NCBI RefSeq assembly: GCF_000308435.1
Contig: NZ_BAFR01000124.1
Location: 92,248-156,247 of the forward strand
DNA from: Nocardia araoensis NBRC 100135
GTDB lineage: Bacteria; Actinomycetota; Actinomycetes; Mycobacteriales; Mycobacteriaceae
Length of the DNA stretch: 64,000 bases
Direction of reading: 5' to 3'
Positions 21,414-33,912 of this stretch are shown in pieces; position 1 is the first letter of the stretch; each line of letters opens with the position of its first letter. Position numbers and translations under genes: made by a program. The notes beneath the pieces are model-generated. The model was given only the letters and a program-made list of their open reading frames with translations. It had not been told where the DNA came from and searched no databases.

Positions 21414-22295
21414 GTGAATTCGAGGTATCCGGTGCGGAGACCGATCGTCGTGGGAACCGACGGTTCGGAACAATCGATCGTGGCGGTCCGCTGGGCGGCG
21501 CAGACCGCCGCGCTGCACGACGCTCCCCTCCACATCGCACTCGTCGTCGAGTCGTCGCTCGGCTCCGACGACGACGATCCGCCTCGTCCGGCGGCGTTGT
21601 TGCGGGTACGCGAGGCGGACGAGGCGATCGAGCGCGCGGCGGACGCCGCCGTGGCGGCCGCACACGCCGTGCGCGACATCACCATCGGCACCGAGATCCG
21701 CACCGCGCACATCGCCACCGCCCTCATCGAGCGCTCCCGGAACGCGGCGATGCTCGTGGTCGGCACCCGCGGAATCGGACGCGTCCAGCGCGTCCTGCTC
21801 GGCTCGGTCAGCACCGCCGTCGCCAGGGACGCCGACTGCCCCGTGGCGGTGGTGCCCGCCGAGACGCCGCTGTGGGACCGGGCGAACACGGGTCCGGTGA
21901 TCGTCGGCGTGGACGGCTCGACAGCCGAGCAGGCCGCCATCGGGGTCGCGGCGACGGAGGCGTCGTTGCGCGGCGTCGAACTGGTGGCCGTGCACACCTG
22001 GGGCGAGGTCGAACCGCTGGCCGCCATCGGCACCGACTGGACCGCGCTGCGCAGGACCGAGGAAGCGCTGCTCGCCACCAGCCTGGCCGGCTGGCAGGAG
22101 CACTATCCGGAGCTGACCATCCGGCGCGAGGTCGTCCGCGACCGTCCGGAGCGGCAGTTGCTCGAACGCTCCCGCGACGGGCAGTTGCTGGTGGTGGGCA
22201 ACCGCGGCCGAGGGACCTTGGCGCGGCTGCTGTTCGGCTCGGTCGGTGACGCTCTGCTGCGCTCGGTGGACCGCCCCATCGTCATAGCCCGCTGA
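21414..22295 (+). CDS. Tandem-domain universal stress protein
   Basis: A 293-residue protein of two UspA domains. Domain 1 (about 10-145) begins [20 protein letters not shown] and ends with the ATP-binding motif [17 protein letters not shown]; domain 2 (about 158-293) begins [19 protein letters not shown] and ends with [19 protein letters not shown]. Both carry the G-2x-G-9x-G(S/T) nucleotide motif, so both should bind ATP. In mycobacteria such proteins are induced by hypoxia and nitric oxide. GTG start with AAGGAG at 21401-21406. It stands alone upstream of aroC. Confidence 0.93.
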   Translation: MNSRYPVRRPIVVGTDGSEQSIVAVRWAAQTAALHDAPLHIALVVESSLGSDDDDPPRPAALLRVREADEAIERAADAAVAAAHAVRDITIGTEIRTAHIATALIERSRNAAMLVVGTRGIGRVQRVLLGSVSTAVARDADCPVAVVPAETPLWDRANTGPVIVGVDGSTAEQAAIGVAATEASLRGVELVAVHTWGEVEPLAAIGTDWTALRRTEEALLATSLAGWQEHYPELTIRREVVRDRPERQLLERSRDGQLLVVGNRGRGTLARLLFGSVGDALLRSVDRPIVIAR

Positions 22296-22355
22296 GCGCC
22301 TCTGCGCGTCGTCACGGCGGGCCACGTTCCCGAGCATGGGCGTCGACATGGGAAG

Positions 22356-23569
22356 ATGAACGATGTGCTGCGTTGGATAACTGCCGGAGAATCCCATGGT
22401 CCCGCTCTCGTCGCCATCCTGGAGGGGATGGTGGCAGGCGTCGAGGTCACGTCGGACGAGATCTCCGCGCAGTTGGCCCGTCGCAGGCTCGGCTACGGTC
22501 GCGGCGCTCGGATGAAGTTCGAGGCCGACAAGGTCACCGTCGTCGGCGGCGTGCGGCACGGGCGCACCATGGGCGGCCCGGTGGCCATCGAGGTGGCCAA
22601 CTCCGAGTGGCCGAAGTGGACGACGGTCATGTCCGCCGACCCGGTCGATCCGGCCGAACTCGCCGACCTCGCCCGCAACGCTCCCTTGACCAGGCCGCGG
22701 CCCGGGCACGCCGATTACTCCGGCATGCTCAAGTACAACTTCGACGACGCCCGCAACGTGCTCGAGCGCGCCAGCGCCAGGGAGACCGCCGCGCGCGTCG
22801 CGGCGGGTACCGTCGCGCGGAATTTCCTGCGCCAGGCGTTCGGCGCGGAGGTCGTCTCGCACGTCGTGTCGATCGGCACGGCGCAGAACACCTCCGGCAT
22901 CGTGCCGACCGCGGCCGATCTCGCCGCGGTGGACGAGAGCCCGGTGCGTGCGTTCGACAAGGACGCCGAAGCCGCGATGATCGCCGAGATCGAGGCCGCC
23001 AAGAAGGACGGCGACACCCTCGGTGGCGTGGTCGAGGTGGTCGTGGCGGGACTTCCGGTCGGCCTCGGCTCGTTCACCAGCGGCGAGAACCGGCTGGACG
23101 CGCGGCTCGCGGCCGCGGTGATGGGCATCCAGGCCATCAAGGGCGTCGAGGTCGGCGACGGCTTCGAGACCGCACGCCGCCGCGGCAGTCAGGCGCACGA
23201 CGAGATGCGCCCCGGCCCCGACGGCGTGCTGCGCTCCACCAACCGCGCAGGCGGCCTGGAAGGCGGCATGACCAATGGCGAGGCGCTGCGCGTGCGCGCG
23301 GCCATGAAGCCGATTTCCACCGTGCCGCGTGCGCTGTCCACCGTCGACATGACCACCGGCGACGAGGCCGTCGCCATCCATCAGCGGTCGGACGTGTGTG
23401 CCGTGCCCGCCGCGGGCGTGGTCGCCGAATCGATGGTGGCGCTGGTCGTCGCGCAGGCCGCGCTGGAGAAGTTCGGCGGCGACTCGCTCACCGAGACCGT
23501 CGAGAACATCACCAGCTACGTCAAGCGCATCAGCATCCGGCCCCACGTGCACGCGGACAGTCGGTCGCA

Positions 23570-23573
<4 letters not shown>
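22356..23573 (+). CDS. aroC: Chorismate synthase
   Basis: Last step of the shikimate pathway: EPSP to chorismate with reduced FMN. The 405 residues are typical. Signatures: [20 protein letters not shown] at the N-terminus, then [15 protein letters not shown] (FMN/phosphate binding), [20 protein letters not shown] and [18 protein letters not shown]. The stop overlaps the aroK start (ATGA at 23570-23573), and aroK overlaps aroB likewise, so aroCKB form one translationally coupled operon. Confidence 0.97.
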
Positions 23574-25572
<1,999 letters not shown>

Positions 25573-25594
25573 CCGGCGGGACCTGGCAAACGAA

Positions 25595-25631
25595 AACGGC
25601 GCGCCCGACCACGGGCGCGCCGTTCTTTCTT
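25595..25631. terminator. Bidirectional terminator after aroB
   Basis: Perfect 13-base arms AACGGCGCGCCCG (25595-25607) and CGGGCGCGCCGTT (25612-25624) with the loop ACCA, followed by CTTTCTT. On the other strand the stem is followed by TTTTCGTTT, so it should also end the convergent B-4DMT gene transcript. Confidence 0.85.
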
Positions 25632-25638
25632 CGCGGGA

Positions 25639-26118
25639 TCAGACCACGCTGCCCGCGGCGGAGTACAACGACGGCGGCTTGGAGCGCCCGCTATTGTTCT
25701 GCCGATCGGCCAGCATCCGGCCGATGCCGACGCCGATCAGCGCGGGCACGAAGATCAGCAGGATGATGAACGACGCGCCCGCCGTGACTTCGAAGAGCAG
25801 GCCGTTGTCACCCAGGTCGAACCGAGGAACGAAGTCCAGGATCCACGCCGCCAGCCCGCTGCCGACACCACCGAGGACGGCGGCCTTCAGCCACATCATC
25901 GTCAGATCGGCGCCACGTTCGGGGTCTCCGCTCGCGGCGCGGTCCCGACGACCGTCCAGCACACCCCAGGACACGATGGCTGCGATCAGCACGACCAGGC
26001 ACAGGATGCGCATCACCGCCCCGTGCGTCGGCCAGTACACCATCGCGAACCCGAGCAAGGAGCGCAACGCCACCACCAGCGCGCCGAGCACGACGGCCCG
26101 CAGCAACCAAGAAGTCAT
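25639..26118 (-). CDS. Four-helix membrane protein (B-4DMT transporter type)
   Basis: A 159-residue protein from ATG 26118 (MTSWLLRAVVLGALVVALR), with four hydrophobic segments and a short charged loop after the second (DGRRDRAASGDPERGADL). The pattern matches the small B-4DMT family of mycobacteria and nocardiae, a putative half-size transporter of unknown cargo. An ATG at 26130 would add four residues; neither has a clear ribosome site. It converges on aroB across the shared terminator. Confidence 0.8.
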   Translation of the reverse strand: MTSWLLRAVVLGALVVALRSLLGFAMVYWPTHGAVMRILCLVVLIAAIVSWGVLDGRRDRAASGDPERGADLTMMWLKAAVLGGVGSGLAAWILDFVPRFDLGDNGLLFEVTAGASFIILLIFVPALIGVGIGRMLADRQNNSGRSKPPSLYSAAGSVV

Positions 26119-26168
26119 GCGAAACACCATAGCTGTGTTTTGCGGTAGCGCCTATGGCGCTGCGTGGC

Positions 26169-26423
26169 TCAGTTGGACGGAATCCAGAGGTCGTACCTAT
26201 CGCTGCCATCGTTCCGGTGCACACACTCCGCCCGATCGTGCCACAGCGGCCTGGATTTCAAGCAGTTCGCCAGCGACACGTTCGACGCCGCGGCCACGCA
26301 TTGGAAACCCCAAGTCGGCTGCGCCGATGCGCACCCATCGGCTTTCGCCGCCGACTGCCCGGCGCAAGCGAACGTAGACGCGGCGACCGCCATTGCGGCG
26401 GCGATCCCGATTCTGATCGACAC
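26169..26423 (-). CDS. Small secreted protein of unknown function
   Basis: An 84-residue product read from GTG 26423, preceded by GGAGGGGGAG. The first 27 residues form a signal peptide (SIRIGIAAAMAVAASTF hydrophobic core, likely cleavage after AKA). The mature part of about 57 residues has three cysteines (about 31, 46 and 55) and a WHDRAECVHRNDGSDRYDLW stretch. I do not recognise a family. It lies between aroE and the B-4DMT gene on the same strand. Confidence 0.65.
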   Translation of the reverse strand: MSIRIGIAAAMAVAASTFACAGQSAAKADGCASAQPTWGFQCVAAASNVSLANCLKSRPLWHDRAECVHRNDGSDRYDLWIPSN

Positions 26424-26515
26424 GATGCTCCCCCTCCGTCGAAACGCATTGAACAGCAGACTAATACGGTTGTCACGGCAGCGGAAGGGCAAGGACGCCA
26501 GGAAGAGAACCGATA

Positions 26516-27343
26516 TCAGTTCCCGGGTCGATGCTCCTCCTCCAGCGCCGCCGCCATCTCCGCGCGCGGCGCTGGTTGCCCGGTGAACAGCTCGACCTGC
26601 CCGTAAGCCTGGTTCAACAACATCTGCAAACCGCTGACCACGGTGTGCCCGGCCCGCGCCACCGCATCGGCCAGTGGCGTCGGCCAGGGGTTGTAGATCG
26701 CGTCGAGCACCACCGGCGCCTCGGCCACCGCGGGGGCGACGACCGCGGCCGCGGTGGCGGGAATGGTGCTCACCACGGCGCCGGCCGCCGCACAGCTCGC
26801 GCGGAGCGTGCCGGCATCGAAGCCGGCCAGCGAGGCGATCATCCCCAGCCGCTCGGCGAGTTCGAGGGCACCACGCGCCCGTCCGGGGTCTCGGGCGACC
26901 ACGGTCACCGACTTCGCGCCCAGCTCCGACAACGCCAGCAGGGCGGGCCGCGCGGTGCCGCCCGCACCCAGCACCACGCCGTCGGTCAGATCGGTGACAC
27001 CGCCACCGCGCAGCGCGCCGAGCACACCGTCCACGTCGGTGCAGTCGGCCAGCCAGCCCGCGTCCCGGCGGACCAGGGTGTTGGCCGAGCCGACCAGCAC
27101 CGCCCGGTCGGTGCGCTCGTCCGCGTAGGCCAGCGCCGCTTCCTTGCCTGGCATGGTCACCGAGAGCCCGACCCATTCCGGGCCGAGTCCGTCGACCAGC
27201 CCGGGCAGCTGCTCGGCCGAGCATTCGATGCGCTCATAGCTCCAGTTCAGTCCGAGCGCGCGGTACGCGGCAAGGTGCAGCTGCGGCGATCGCGAATGCG
27301 CGATCGGCTTGCCGAGCACCGCCGCCTTGCGATTACCGGCCAC
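26516..27343 (-). CDS. aroE: Shikimate dehydrogenase
   Basis: Reduces 3-dehydroshikimate to shikimate with NADPH. 275 residues. The N-terminal substrate domain has AAVLGKPIAHSRSPQLHLAA and VTMPGKEAALAY (catalytic Lys), and DCTDVDG follows. The Rossmann domain starts VVLGAGGTARPALLALSELG, and SGLQMLLNQA near the end is the substrate-binding signature. It overlaps the end of mltG by 11 bases, continuing the alaS-ruvX-mltG-aroE cluster. Confidence 0.95.
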   Translation of the reverse strand: MAGNRKAAVLGKPIAHSRSPQLHLAAYRALGLNWSYERIECSAEQLPGLVDGLGPEWVGLSVTMPGKEAALAYADERTDRAVLVGSANTLVRRDAGWLADCTDVDGVLGALRGGGVTDLTDGVVLGAGGTARPALLALSELGAKSVTVVARDPGRARGALELAERLGMIASLAGFDAGTLRASCAAAGAVVSTIPATAAAVVAPAVAEAPVVLDAIYNPWPTPLADAVARAGHTVVSGLQMLLNQAYGQVELFTGQPAPRAEMAAALEEEHRPGN

Positions 27344-28850
27344 CGCTGTCCTTGGAACTGTCGAGGATGCCGCTGCGCTGTGCCCGTGCGATCAGGCGCA
27401 GATGCTCCTGATAGTCGTCGGTGAACAGGGTGGTGCCCTGCTTGTCGACGGTGACGAAGTACAGCCACGGCCCCACTTCCGGATTCTCCATGGCGCGCAA
27501 CGCGTTCAACGACGGCGCGGCGATCGGAGTCTTGGGCAGGCCACGCATCGCATAGGTGTTCCAGGCGGTTTCCTGGGCGCGGTCGGCGTCGGTGGTCGCC
27601 ACCTCGGTGCGATCCAGGGTGTAGTTCACCGTCGAGTCGAACTGCAGCATCTGATCGGCCCGCAGCCGGTTCACGATCACCCGGGCCACCTTGCCCATAT
27701 CCTGCGGTTTCGCCTCACGTTCCACCAGCGAGGCGGCGACCAGCGTCTGATACGGCGTCAATCTCGTGTCGGCGCCGGACTGCAGCAGTCCGGTGGATTC
27801 ATAGCTCTTCGCACTCGCGGTCACCAATTGCCGCAGGATCTCCGACGGTGTGGCGCTCGGATCGAAATCCCAAGTGCCCGCGGCGATCAGGCCTTCCAGC
27901 TGCCTCGCCCGGTCCGGGCAATCCTTGACACCCTGCATCGCCCACTCGGGCACCCCGAGCGCGGCCAGGTCCAGGCTCGCGCCCGCGGCATCGAGCTGTT
28001 CGTAGGTCACGCACTTCTGGTTGGGGCCGGTGCCGATGCAGCTGGCTTCCGCGATCTTACGGTAGATGCCGTCATAGCGCCCGCCGGTGCTCATATCGTG
28101 CTGGTCGTGCAGCAGCCGCCCCTCGGAGACGACCAGATTGCCCACCCTGGACTGCTTGCCGACCAGCGTGGCCACCGCCTGCGCGGCAGGGCTCTGGCTT
28201 GGGATCGCGTAGAAGCCGGGCTGCACCGCGCTCATGTTCGAATTGCGTACGGCCGCTTGGAAAAACGCACCCGAACTCGCAACGACGCCGCGCTCGACCA
28301 TAGTCGCCGCGATCTGCTGCGAGGTGTCGCCCGGATGCACCTGCACCACCACCAGCGGCCCCCCTGGCCCGGCGAAGTCTTTCGGCGGAGCCAAACTGCC
28401 GATGAACTTCATGCCGGCGAAGACCACAGCACCGGCGAACAGCAGGATGAAGACGCCCGCGACGAGCCATAGATTGCGGCGGCGCTTCTTGCGCTCGGCC
28501 GCTTTGCGAGAGGCGACCCGGGAGCGCTTGCCGCGCTGCGAGCGTCCGGAACGCTCCGGCTTTGCGCGTTTCGACTCCGCGCGCTTCGAGTCCGCACGCT
28601 TCGAACGGCGCGGCGGCTCGGCACGCGTCGTCCTCGGGCGCTGTCCGCCACGCCGCGGTGGCGGTGGCGGTGGCGTGGGCTCCGGCTCCTCCTCGTCGTC
28701 GACGTAGCGGGGAATGACGGTCGTGTCGTCGTCGTAGTCGTCGTACTGGTCGCCGTCGTACTCGCCCCAGGCCCGGTCGTCTCTCCGGTAACGCCGATCA
28801 GCTTCGCGCTGTCGGAACAGTTCCTCGGCCCGCGCCCACCGATCCGTCAT
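27333..28850 (-). CDS. mltG: Endolytic murein transglycosylase (MltG/YceG)
   Basis: Cleaves nascent glycan strands, setting chain length. 505 residues. An unusual cytoplasmic part of about 125 residues is first acidic ([12 protein letters not shown]), then proline-rich, then strongly basic ([18 protein letters not shown], 83-100). One membrane helix lies at 127-149, and a periplasmic LysM-like/YceG domain follows. The catalytic Glu is Glu377 in [19 protein letters not shown], and the FDSTVNYTL strand is present. ATG 28850 overlaps the ruvX stop (ATGA). Confidence 0.93.
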   Translation of the reverse strand: MTDRWARAEELFRQREADRRYRRDDRAWGEYDGDQYDDYDDDTTVIPRYVDDEEEPEPTPPPPPPRRGGQRPRTTRAEPPRRSKRADSKRAESKRAKPERSGRSQRGKRSRVASRKAAERKKRRRNLWLVAGVFILLFAGAVVFAGMKFIGSLAPPKDFAGPGGPLVVVQVHPGDTSQQIAATMVERGVVASSGAFFQAAVRNSNMSAVQPGFYAIPSQSPAAQAVATLVGKQSRVGNLVVSEGRLLHDQHDMSTGGRYDGIYRKIAEASCIGTGPNQKCVTYEQLDAAGASLDLAALGVPEWAMQGVKDCPDRARQLEGLIAAGTWDFDPSATPSEILRQLVTASAKSYESTGLLQSGADTRLTPYQTLVAASLVEREAKPQDMGKVARVIVNRLRADQMLQFDSTVNYTLDRTEVATTDADRAQETAWNTYAMRGLPKTPIAAPSLNALRAMENPEVGPWLYFVTVDKQGTTLFTDDYQEHLRLIARAQRSGILDSSKDSGGR

Positions 28851-29410
28851 GCATCGTCCCCGGACGACGCAGGACGCCCCGTTTCCACCGACCTCAACAC
28901 CGCACTCCGTTCGTCCAACCATCCTTGCAGGATCGACACGGCCGCCGCCTGATCGATCACCTGCCGCTGGCCACGCGCGCGAACTCCACTGTCCCGCAAT
29001 GCACGTGCAGCTGACACCGTAGTCAAACGTTCGTCGGAAAGCCGGACCGGCACCGACCCGACCGCAGCCCGCAATCGCTCAGCGAATGCGCTGGCCAGCG
29101 TAGCCGCAGTGCCCTTCTCCCCGCGTAATGTACGCGGCAATCCGACGATTATCTCGACTGCCTCGTACTCCCGCACAATTTCGGCAATTCTTTCGATATC
29201 GGGTGCGGGAGCCGATCGCCGGGACTCTTTCGCGCGCGGCACGGTCTCCACCGGGGTGGCGAGAATGCCGTCGGGATCGCTCGCGGCGACCCCGATCCGG
29301 ACACTGCCCACGTCGACGCCGATCCGCCTGCCCCGACCGGGGTCGGTGGCCGGATGCGGCCGGTCGGCGCCGCGCTGCGCCGACCGCTCCGGTTCCGTGG
29401 GGTCGCCCAT
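28847..29410 (-). CDS. ruvX: RuvX/YqgF RNase H-like protein (Holliday junction resolvase family)
   Basis: A 187-residue RNase H-fold protein implicated in pre-16S rRNA processing and possibly Holliday-junction resolution. Conserved blocks: [19 protein letters not shown] (first acidic residue), [33 protein letters not shown] and [16 protein letters not shown] (last catalytic Asp). The start could be GTG 29413 or ATG 29410 (tandem GTGATG); both overlap the alaS stop. Middle gene of alaS-ruvX-mltG-aroE. Confidence 0.92.
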   Translation of the reverse strand: MGDPTEPERSAQRGADRPHPATDPGRGRRIGVDVGSVRIGVAASDPDGILATPVETVPRAKESRRSAPAPDIERIAEIVREYEAVEIIVGLPRTLRGEKGTAATLASAFAERLRAAVGSVPVRLSDERLTTVSAARALRDSGVRARGQRQVIDQAAAVSILQGWLDERSAVLRSVETGRPASSGDDA

Positions 29411-32079
29411 CACCCGGCGAGTTCGGCCACCCGCGCGCGGACCGCGGCCAGGCCGGCCGGAATGCCGGACGGGTCCGAGCCCGCGCCCTGCGCCATCTCC
29501 GGCTTGCCGCCGCCCCGTCCCGCGATGCTCGGGCCGAAACTGCCGACCAGATCGCCCGCCTTGATGCCGAGCTCCTGAGCGGGCTTGTTCACCGCCACCA
29601 CGAACGGCACCTTGCCGTCGGAGTTGCCGAGCAGCACCACCACGGCGGGCTCGCTGCCGAACCGGCCGCGGATGTCGGTGGCCAGTGTGCGCAGATCACC
29701 CGCGGACACGCCCTCCGGCGCGGCCACGGCGACCAGCAGCAGCCGGCCGACCCGCTCGGCCTCCTCGACGAATGTGCCCGCCGAGGACAGCACGGCGGCC
29801 ATCTTCGTGCGCTCGAGCTCTTTCTCGGCCACCTTCAGCCGCTCCACCAGCTGCTCGACGCGAGCAGGCACATCTTCGGAGGGCACCTTCAGCGCGGAGG
29901 CGACACCGGCCAGCAGTGCGCGCTCCTTGGCCAGGTACTTGTAGGAGTCCAAGCCGACGAACGCCTCCACGCGGCGCACGCCGGAGCCGACCGACGACTC
30001 GCCGAGCACCGTGATCGGGCCGATCTGCGAGGAATGCTGCACGTGCGTGCCACCGCACAGCTCCATCGAGAACGGACCGCCGATCTCGACCACGCGCACC
30101 TCGTTGCCGTAGTTCTCGCCGAACAAAGCCAGCGCGCCCATCTGCTTGGCCTTCGGCAGATCGGTGACGAAGGTGTTCACCGGGAAGTCGGCGCCGACCG
30201 CGTCGTTGGAGACGGCCTCGATGTCGGCCTTCTGCTGCTCCGACAGCTGGCCCTGCCAGTTGAAGTCGAAGCGCAGGTAGCCCGGCTTGTTCAGCGAACC
30301 GGCCTGCACGGCGTTCGGCCCGAGCACCTGCCGGAGGGCGGCGTGCACCATGTGCGTGCCGGAGTGGCCCTGGGTGGCGCCCCGCCGCCAGGCCGGGTCG
30401 GCTTGAGCGAGGACGACGTCGCCCTCGGTGATCTGGCCGTGCTCCACCGTGGTCTTGTGCACCCACAGCTTCTTGGCGATCTTCTGCACGTCGTTCACGC
30501 GCAGCTTCAGCCCCGAGGAGGCGGTGATGGAGCCGCGGTCGGCGATCTGGCCGCCCGCCTCGGCGTAGAGCGGGCTGCGGTCCAGGATGACCTCGACATC
30601 GTGTCCGGCGGTCGCGGTCGGCACCCGCACGCCGTCGGCGATCAGGGCGAGCACGGTGGCCTCGGAGGTGAGTTCGTCGAAGCCGGTGAACTCGGTGGCG
30701 CCGCGGTCGACGAACTCCTTGTAGATCGTCAGGTCGGCGTGGGCGTGCTTGCGCGCCTGCGCGTCCTCCTTGGCGCGCTGACGCTGCTCGGCCATGAGCG
30801 AGCGGAAGCCCTCCTCGTCCACCGACAGCCCGGCCTCCGCGGCCATCTCCAGCGTCAGATCGATCGGGAAACCGTAGGTGTCGTGCAGGGTGAACGCGTC
30901 CGACCCGGCGATCGTGCTGCCGCCCTGCGCCTTCACCGCGGCGGCGGTGTTGTCGAACAGGGTGGAGCCGGTGTTCAGCGTCTTGAGGAACGCCGTCTCC
31001 TCGCCGACCGCGACGGTCTCGATGCGGCGGAAGTCGGTGGCCAGCTCCGGATAGGACGGGGCCATCAGGTCGCTGACGACCTTCATGAACTCGCTCATCA
31101 CCGGCTTCTCGGCGCCGAGCAGGCGGGCCGAGCGCACGATGCGGCGCAGGAGGCGGCGCAGCACGTACCCGCGGCCGTCGTTGCCCGGATTCACGCCGTC
31201 GGCGATCAGCATGGCGGCGGTGCGGGCATGGTCGGCGATCACGCGGAAGCGGACGTCGTCCTCGTGCTGGACACCGTAGGAGCGTCCGGTCAGTTCACCG
31301 GCCTTGTCGATGATCGGGCGCAGCAGGTCGGTCTCGTAGACGTTGTCCACGCCCTGCAGCAGCAGCGCGATACGCTCGACGCCCATACCGGTGTCGATGT
31401 TCTTCTTCGGCAGCGACCCGACCGGCGGGTGCCCGAGCTTCGGGCTCAGCTCGCCGCGGATGTCCTGCATGAACACGAGGTTCCAGATTTCGAGGTAGCG
31501 ATCCTCGTCGGCGACCGGTCCGCCGTCGCGGCCGTATTCGGGGCCGCGGTCGTAGTAGATCTCCGAGCAGGGGCCACCGGGGCCGGGCACGCCCATGTCC
31601 CAGTAGTTGTCCTTGCCGTCGCGGAACTGGATGCGCTCCTCGGGGATGCCCGCGACCCGCTTCCAGATCTCGGCGGCCTCCGGGTCGTCCTGGTAGACGG
31701 TCACCCAGATGCGCTCGGGATCGAATCCGTAACCGCCGTCGTCCTGCGGCTTGGAGATCAGCTCCCAGGCGAGGGTGATCGCCCCCTCCTTGAAGTAGTC
31801 ACCGAAGGAGAAGTTCCCCGCCATCTGGAAGAACGTGTTGTGCCGGGTGGTGACGCCGACCTCTTCGATGTCGCCGGTCCGCACGCATTTCTGCACGCTG
31901 GTCGCCCGCGGGTAGGGCGGCGCCTCCTGACCCAGGAAGTACGGCTTGAACTGGACCATACCTGCGTTGACGAACAGCAGGTTCGGGTCGGCCAGGATCA
32001 GCGAGGCGCTGGGCACCTCGGTGTGGCCGGCACGGAGGAAATGGTCCAGGAAACGCCGTCGAATCTCGTGGGTCTGCAC
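29410..32079 (-). CDS. alaS: Alanyl-tRNA synthetase
   Basis: 889 residues, full length. The class II catalytic core begins [20 protein letters not shown]. The editing domain has the zinc ligands in [14 protein letters not shown] and [15 protein letters not shown], and the C-Ala domain ends in the DHHA1-like [14 protein letters not shown]. The stop overlaps the ruvX start. ATG 32079 is followed by canonical N-terminal sequence, so the start is secure. Confidence 0.97.
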   Translation of the reverse strand: MQTHEIRRRFLDHFLRAGHTEVPSASLILADPNLLFVNAGMVQFKPYFLGQEAPPYPRATSVQKCVRTGDIEEVGVTTRHNTFFQMAGNFSFGDYFKEGAITLAWELISKPQDDGGYGFDPERIWVTVYQDDPEAAEIWKRVAGIPEERIQFRDGKDNYWDMGVPGPGGPCSEIYYDRGPEYGRDGGPVADEDRYLEIWNLVFMQDIRGELSPKLGHPPVGSLPKKNIDTGMGVERIALLLQGVDNVYETDLLRPIIDKAGELTGRSYGVQHEDDVRFRVIADHARTAAMLIADGVNPGNDGRGYVLRRLLRRIVRSARLLGAEKPVMSEFMKVVSDLMAPSYPELATDFRRIETVAVGEETAFLKTLNTGSTLFDNTAAAVKAQGGSTIAGSDAFTLHDTYGFPIDLTLEMAAEAGLSVDEEGFRSLMAEQRQRAKEDAQARKHAHADLTIYKEFVDRGATEFTGFDELTSEATVLALIADGVRVPTATAGHDVEVILDRSPLYAEAGGQIADRGSITASSGLKLRVNDVQKIAKKLWVHKTTVEHGQITEGDVVLAQADPAWRRGATQGHSGTHMVHAALRQVLGPNAVQAGSLNKPGYLRFDFNWQGQLSEQQKADIEAVSNDAVGADFPVNTFVTDLPKAKQMGALALFGENYGNEVRVVEIGGPFSMELCGGTHVQHSSQIGPITVLGESSVGSGVRRVEAFVGLDSYKYLAKERALLAGVASALKVPSEDVPARVEQLVERLKVAEKELERTKMAAVLSSAGTFVEEAERVGRLLLVAVAAPEGVSAGDLRTLATDIRGRFGSEPAVVVLLGNSDGKVPFVVAVNKPAQELGIKAGDLVGSFGPSIAGRGGGKPEMAQGAGSDPSGIPAGLAAVRARVAELAG

Positions 32080-32151
32080 GAATACCCAGCCTACCGGTGC
32101 CGCGCACCCGATTATTCATCGACCGGGCTCCCGTCGCGTCCCCGCGACCGG

Positions 32152-32443
32152 TCAGCGAATCCAGCCTCGCAGCGGCTCGCTGTCCAGCTTCATGCCCACC
32201 GGAGCAGGCAGTTCGACGGTCTTCCCGAACGCCCGTCGCACGGTCTTGCTATAGACACCGTCCTCCGGCTCGCTGACCACGACTACCTCGCAGCTGTCTC
32301 GGTCCACCAGCAGGTGGACCGGGATGCCGGTCTCGGCGTACGCGCGCGGCTTCTCGACCCGGTCTCCGCGATCGCTGCCGGGTGTTCCTTCCGCCCCTTG
32401 CCGGATGCACCGATACCGACGCGGTACGCCTGCCGGCGGGCGG
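32152..32443 (-). pseudogene. C-terminal remnant of a Uma2-family endonuclease
   Basis: Read on the minus strand, one frame encodes GDRVEKPRAYAETGIPVHLL, then VDRDSCEVVVVSEPEDGVY, KTVRRAFGKTVELPAPVGMK and a TGA at 32152-32154. This is the C-terminal half of the Uma2 (DUF820) PD-(D/E)xK fold. The N-terminal half is missing: upstream the frame soon runs into the end of rarA (stop at 32444-32446), and no start codon precedes the conserved part. About 80-95 codons remain. The rest of the alaS-rarA gap (32080-32151) shows nothing recognisable. Confidence 0.7.
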
Positions 32444-33787
32444 TCAGCCTCGGACGATGCGGCGCAGCTTGTCGACCCTGGGGCCGATCTCGCGTTCGTG
32501 GCCGTGGTCGGTGGGGTGGTAGTAGTCGACGCCGACCAGTTCGTCGGGCGGGTACTGCTGAGCCAGCACGCCGTCCTTGTCGTCGTGCGGGTATCGGTAG
32601 CCCTGCGCGTTGCCGAGCGCCGCCGCGCCGGGGTAGTGGCCGTCGCGCAGGTGCGGCGGGACCGGGCCCGCCTTGCCCGCCGCGACGTCGGCCATGGCGG
32701 CGCCGATCGCGGCCACGACGGCGCCGGACTTCGGGGCCGTGGCCAGGTGGATCGTGGCTTGGGCGAGCGCGAGGCGGCCTTCGGGCAGGCCGACCAGCTG
32801 CACCACCTGCGCGGCGGCGGTGGCCGTCTGCAACGCCATCGGGTCGGCCATGCCGATGTCCTCGCTCGCGTGGATCATCAACCGGCGCGCGATGAAACGC
32901 GGGTCCTCTCCCGCGCTCAGCATGCGCGCGAGGTAATGCAGCGCCGCGTCGACGTCCGAACCGCGGATGGACTTGATGAACGCGCTGATCACGTCGTAGT
33001 GCTGGTCGCCTGCGCGGTCGTAGCGGACCGCGGCCTTGTCCACGCTGGCCTCGACCAGGTCCACGTCGACGGTGCCGTCGAGCGAGGACTCCGCCGACGC
33101 TTCCAGCGCGGTCAGCGCACGGCGGGCGTCGCCGCCCGCGATCCGGACGATGTGGTCGAGTGCGGCGTCGGTCACCGTGTACGCGCCGTCGAGGCCGCGT
33201 GGATCGGTGATCGCCCGGCCGAGCACTTGCCGGATGTCGGTTTCGGTGAGCGACCGCAGTTGCAGTACCAGCGAGCGCGACAGCAGCGGCGACACCACCG
33301 AGAACGACGGGTTCTCCGTGGTCGCGCCGACCAGCAGGACGATGCGGTTCTCCACCGCGGCGAGCAGGGCGTCCTGCTGGGTCTTGGAGAAGCGGTGCAC
33401 CTCGTCGATGAACAGCACGGTCTGCTCGCCCGCCGACAGCCTGCGCCGGGCCATGTCGATGACCGCGCGCACCTCTTTGACCCCGGCCGAGAGCGCCGAG
33501 AGCGCCTCGAACCGGCGGCCGGTGGCCTGGGAGATTAGCGAGGCGAGCGTGGTCTTTCCGGTGCCGGGCGGGCCGTACAGCAGCACCGATGCGGCGCCGG
33601 AGCCCTCGATCAGCCTGCGCAGCGGCGAGCCCGGACCGAGCAGATGCTGCTGGCCGACCACTTCCTCCAACGTGGCCGGGCGCATCCGCACGGCCAGCGG
33701 CGCGCCGGCGTCCCGGCGCACCACAGTGTCGATCGAATGCTCCGCGGGCACCGCGGCCCCGGGCACGTCGAACAAACCATCGCTCAC
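32444..33787 (-). CDS. rarA: RarA/MgsA replication-associated recombination ATPase
   Basis: A 447-residue clamp-loader-like AAA+ ATPase acting at stalled forks. Walker [11 protein letters not shown] at 71-80, Walker [11 protein letters not shown], sensor 1 GATTENPSF, and the C-terminal MgsA oligomerisation domain ([36 protein letters not shown]). The GTG at 33787 is chosen (MSDGLFDV, a usual N-terminus); further upstream codons have no homology. No obvious ribosome site, so it may be leaderless. Divergent from the phosphatase gene. Confidence 0.93.
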   Translation of the reverse strand: MSDGLFDVPGAAVPAEHSIDTVVRRDAGAPLAVRMRPATLEEVVGQQHLLGPGSPLRRLIEGSGAASVLLYGPPGTGKTTLASLISQATGRRFEALSALSAGVKEVRAVIDMARRRLSAGEQTVLFIDEVHRFSKTQQDALLAAVENRIVLLVGATTENPSFSVVSPLLSRSLVLQLRSLTETDIRQVLGRAITDPRGLDGAYTVTDAALDHIVRIAGGDARRALTALEASAESSLDGTVDVDLVEASVDKAAVRYDRAGDQHYDVISAFIKSIRGSDVDAALHYLARMLSAGEDPRFIARRLMIHASEDIGMADPMALQTATAAAQVVQLVGLPEGRLALAQATIHLATAPKSGAVVAAIGAAMADVAAGKAGPVPPHLRDGHYPGAAALGNAQGYRYPHDDKDGVLAQQYPPDELVGVDYYHPTDHGHEREIGPRVDKLRRIVRG

Positions 33788-33912
33788 GACAAGGAACGTT
33801 ACCGAGGCGCACCGACAGCACGACATGCCGTTCCCGGGCGACCGTCCCGGTGCGACGGCGCGGTCCCGGCCGACGAGGCGGCCAACGGAGTTGCGTGTCG
33901 CCGATACTTCGG

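Noticed and set aside
26150..26190. A tRNA-like stretch (TGGCTCAGTTGGACGG, D-arm look-alike)
   Set aside because: No anticodon arm, T-arm or acceptor stem can be drawn around it; it lies at the 3' end of the small secreted-protein gene on the other strand.
29128..32895. A 1,255-codon open frame on the plus strand opposite alaS and rarA
   Set aside because: It is the GC-rich shadow of well-conserved minus-strand genes, with Arg/His/Gly-heavy sequence and no family features.
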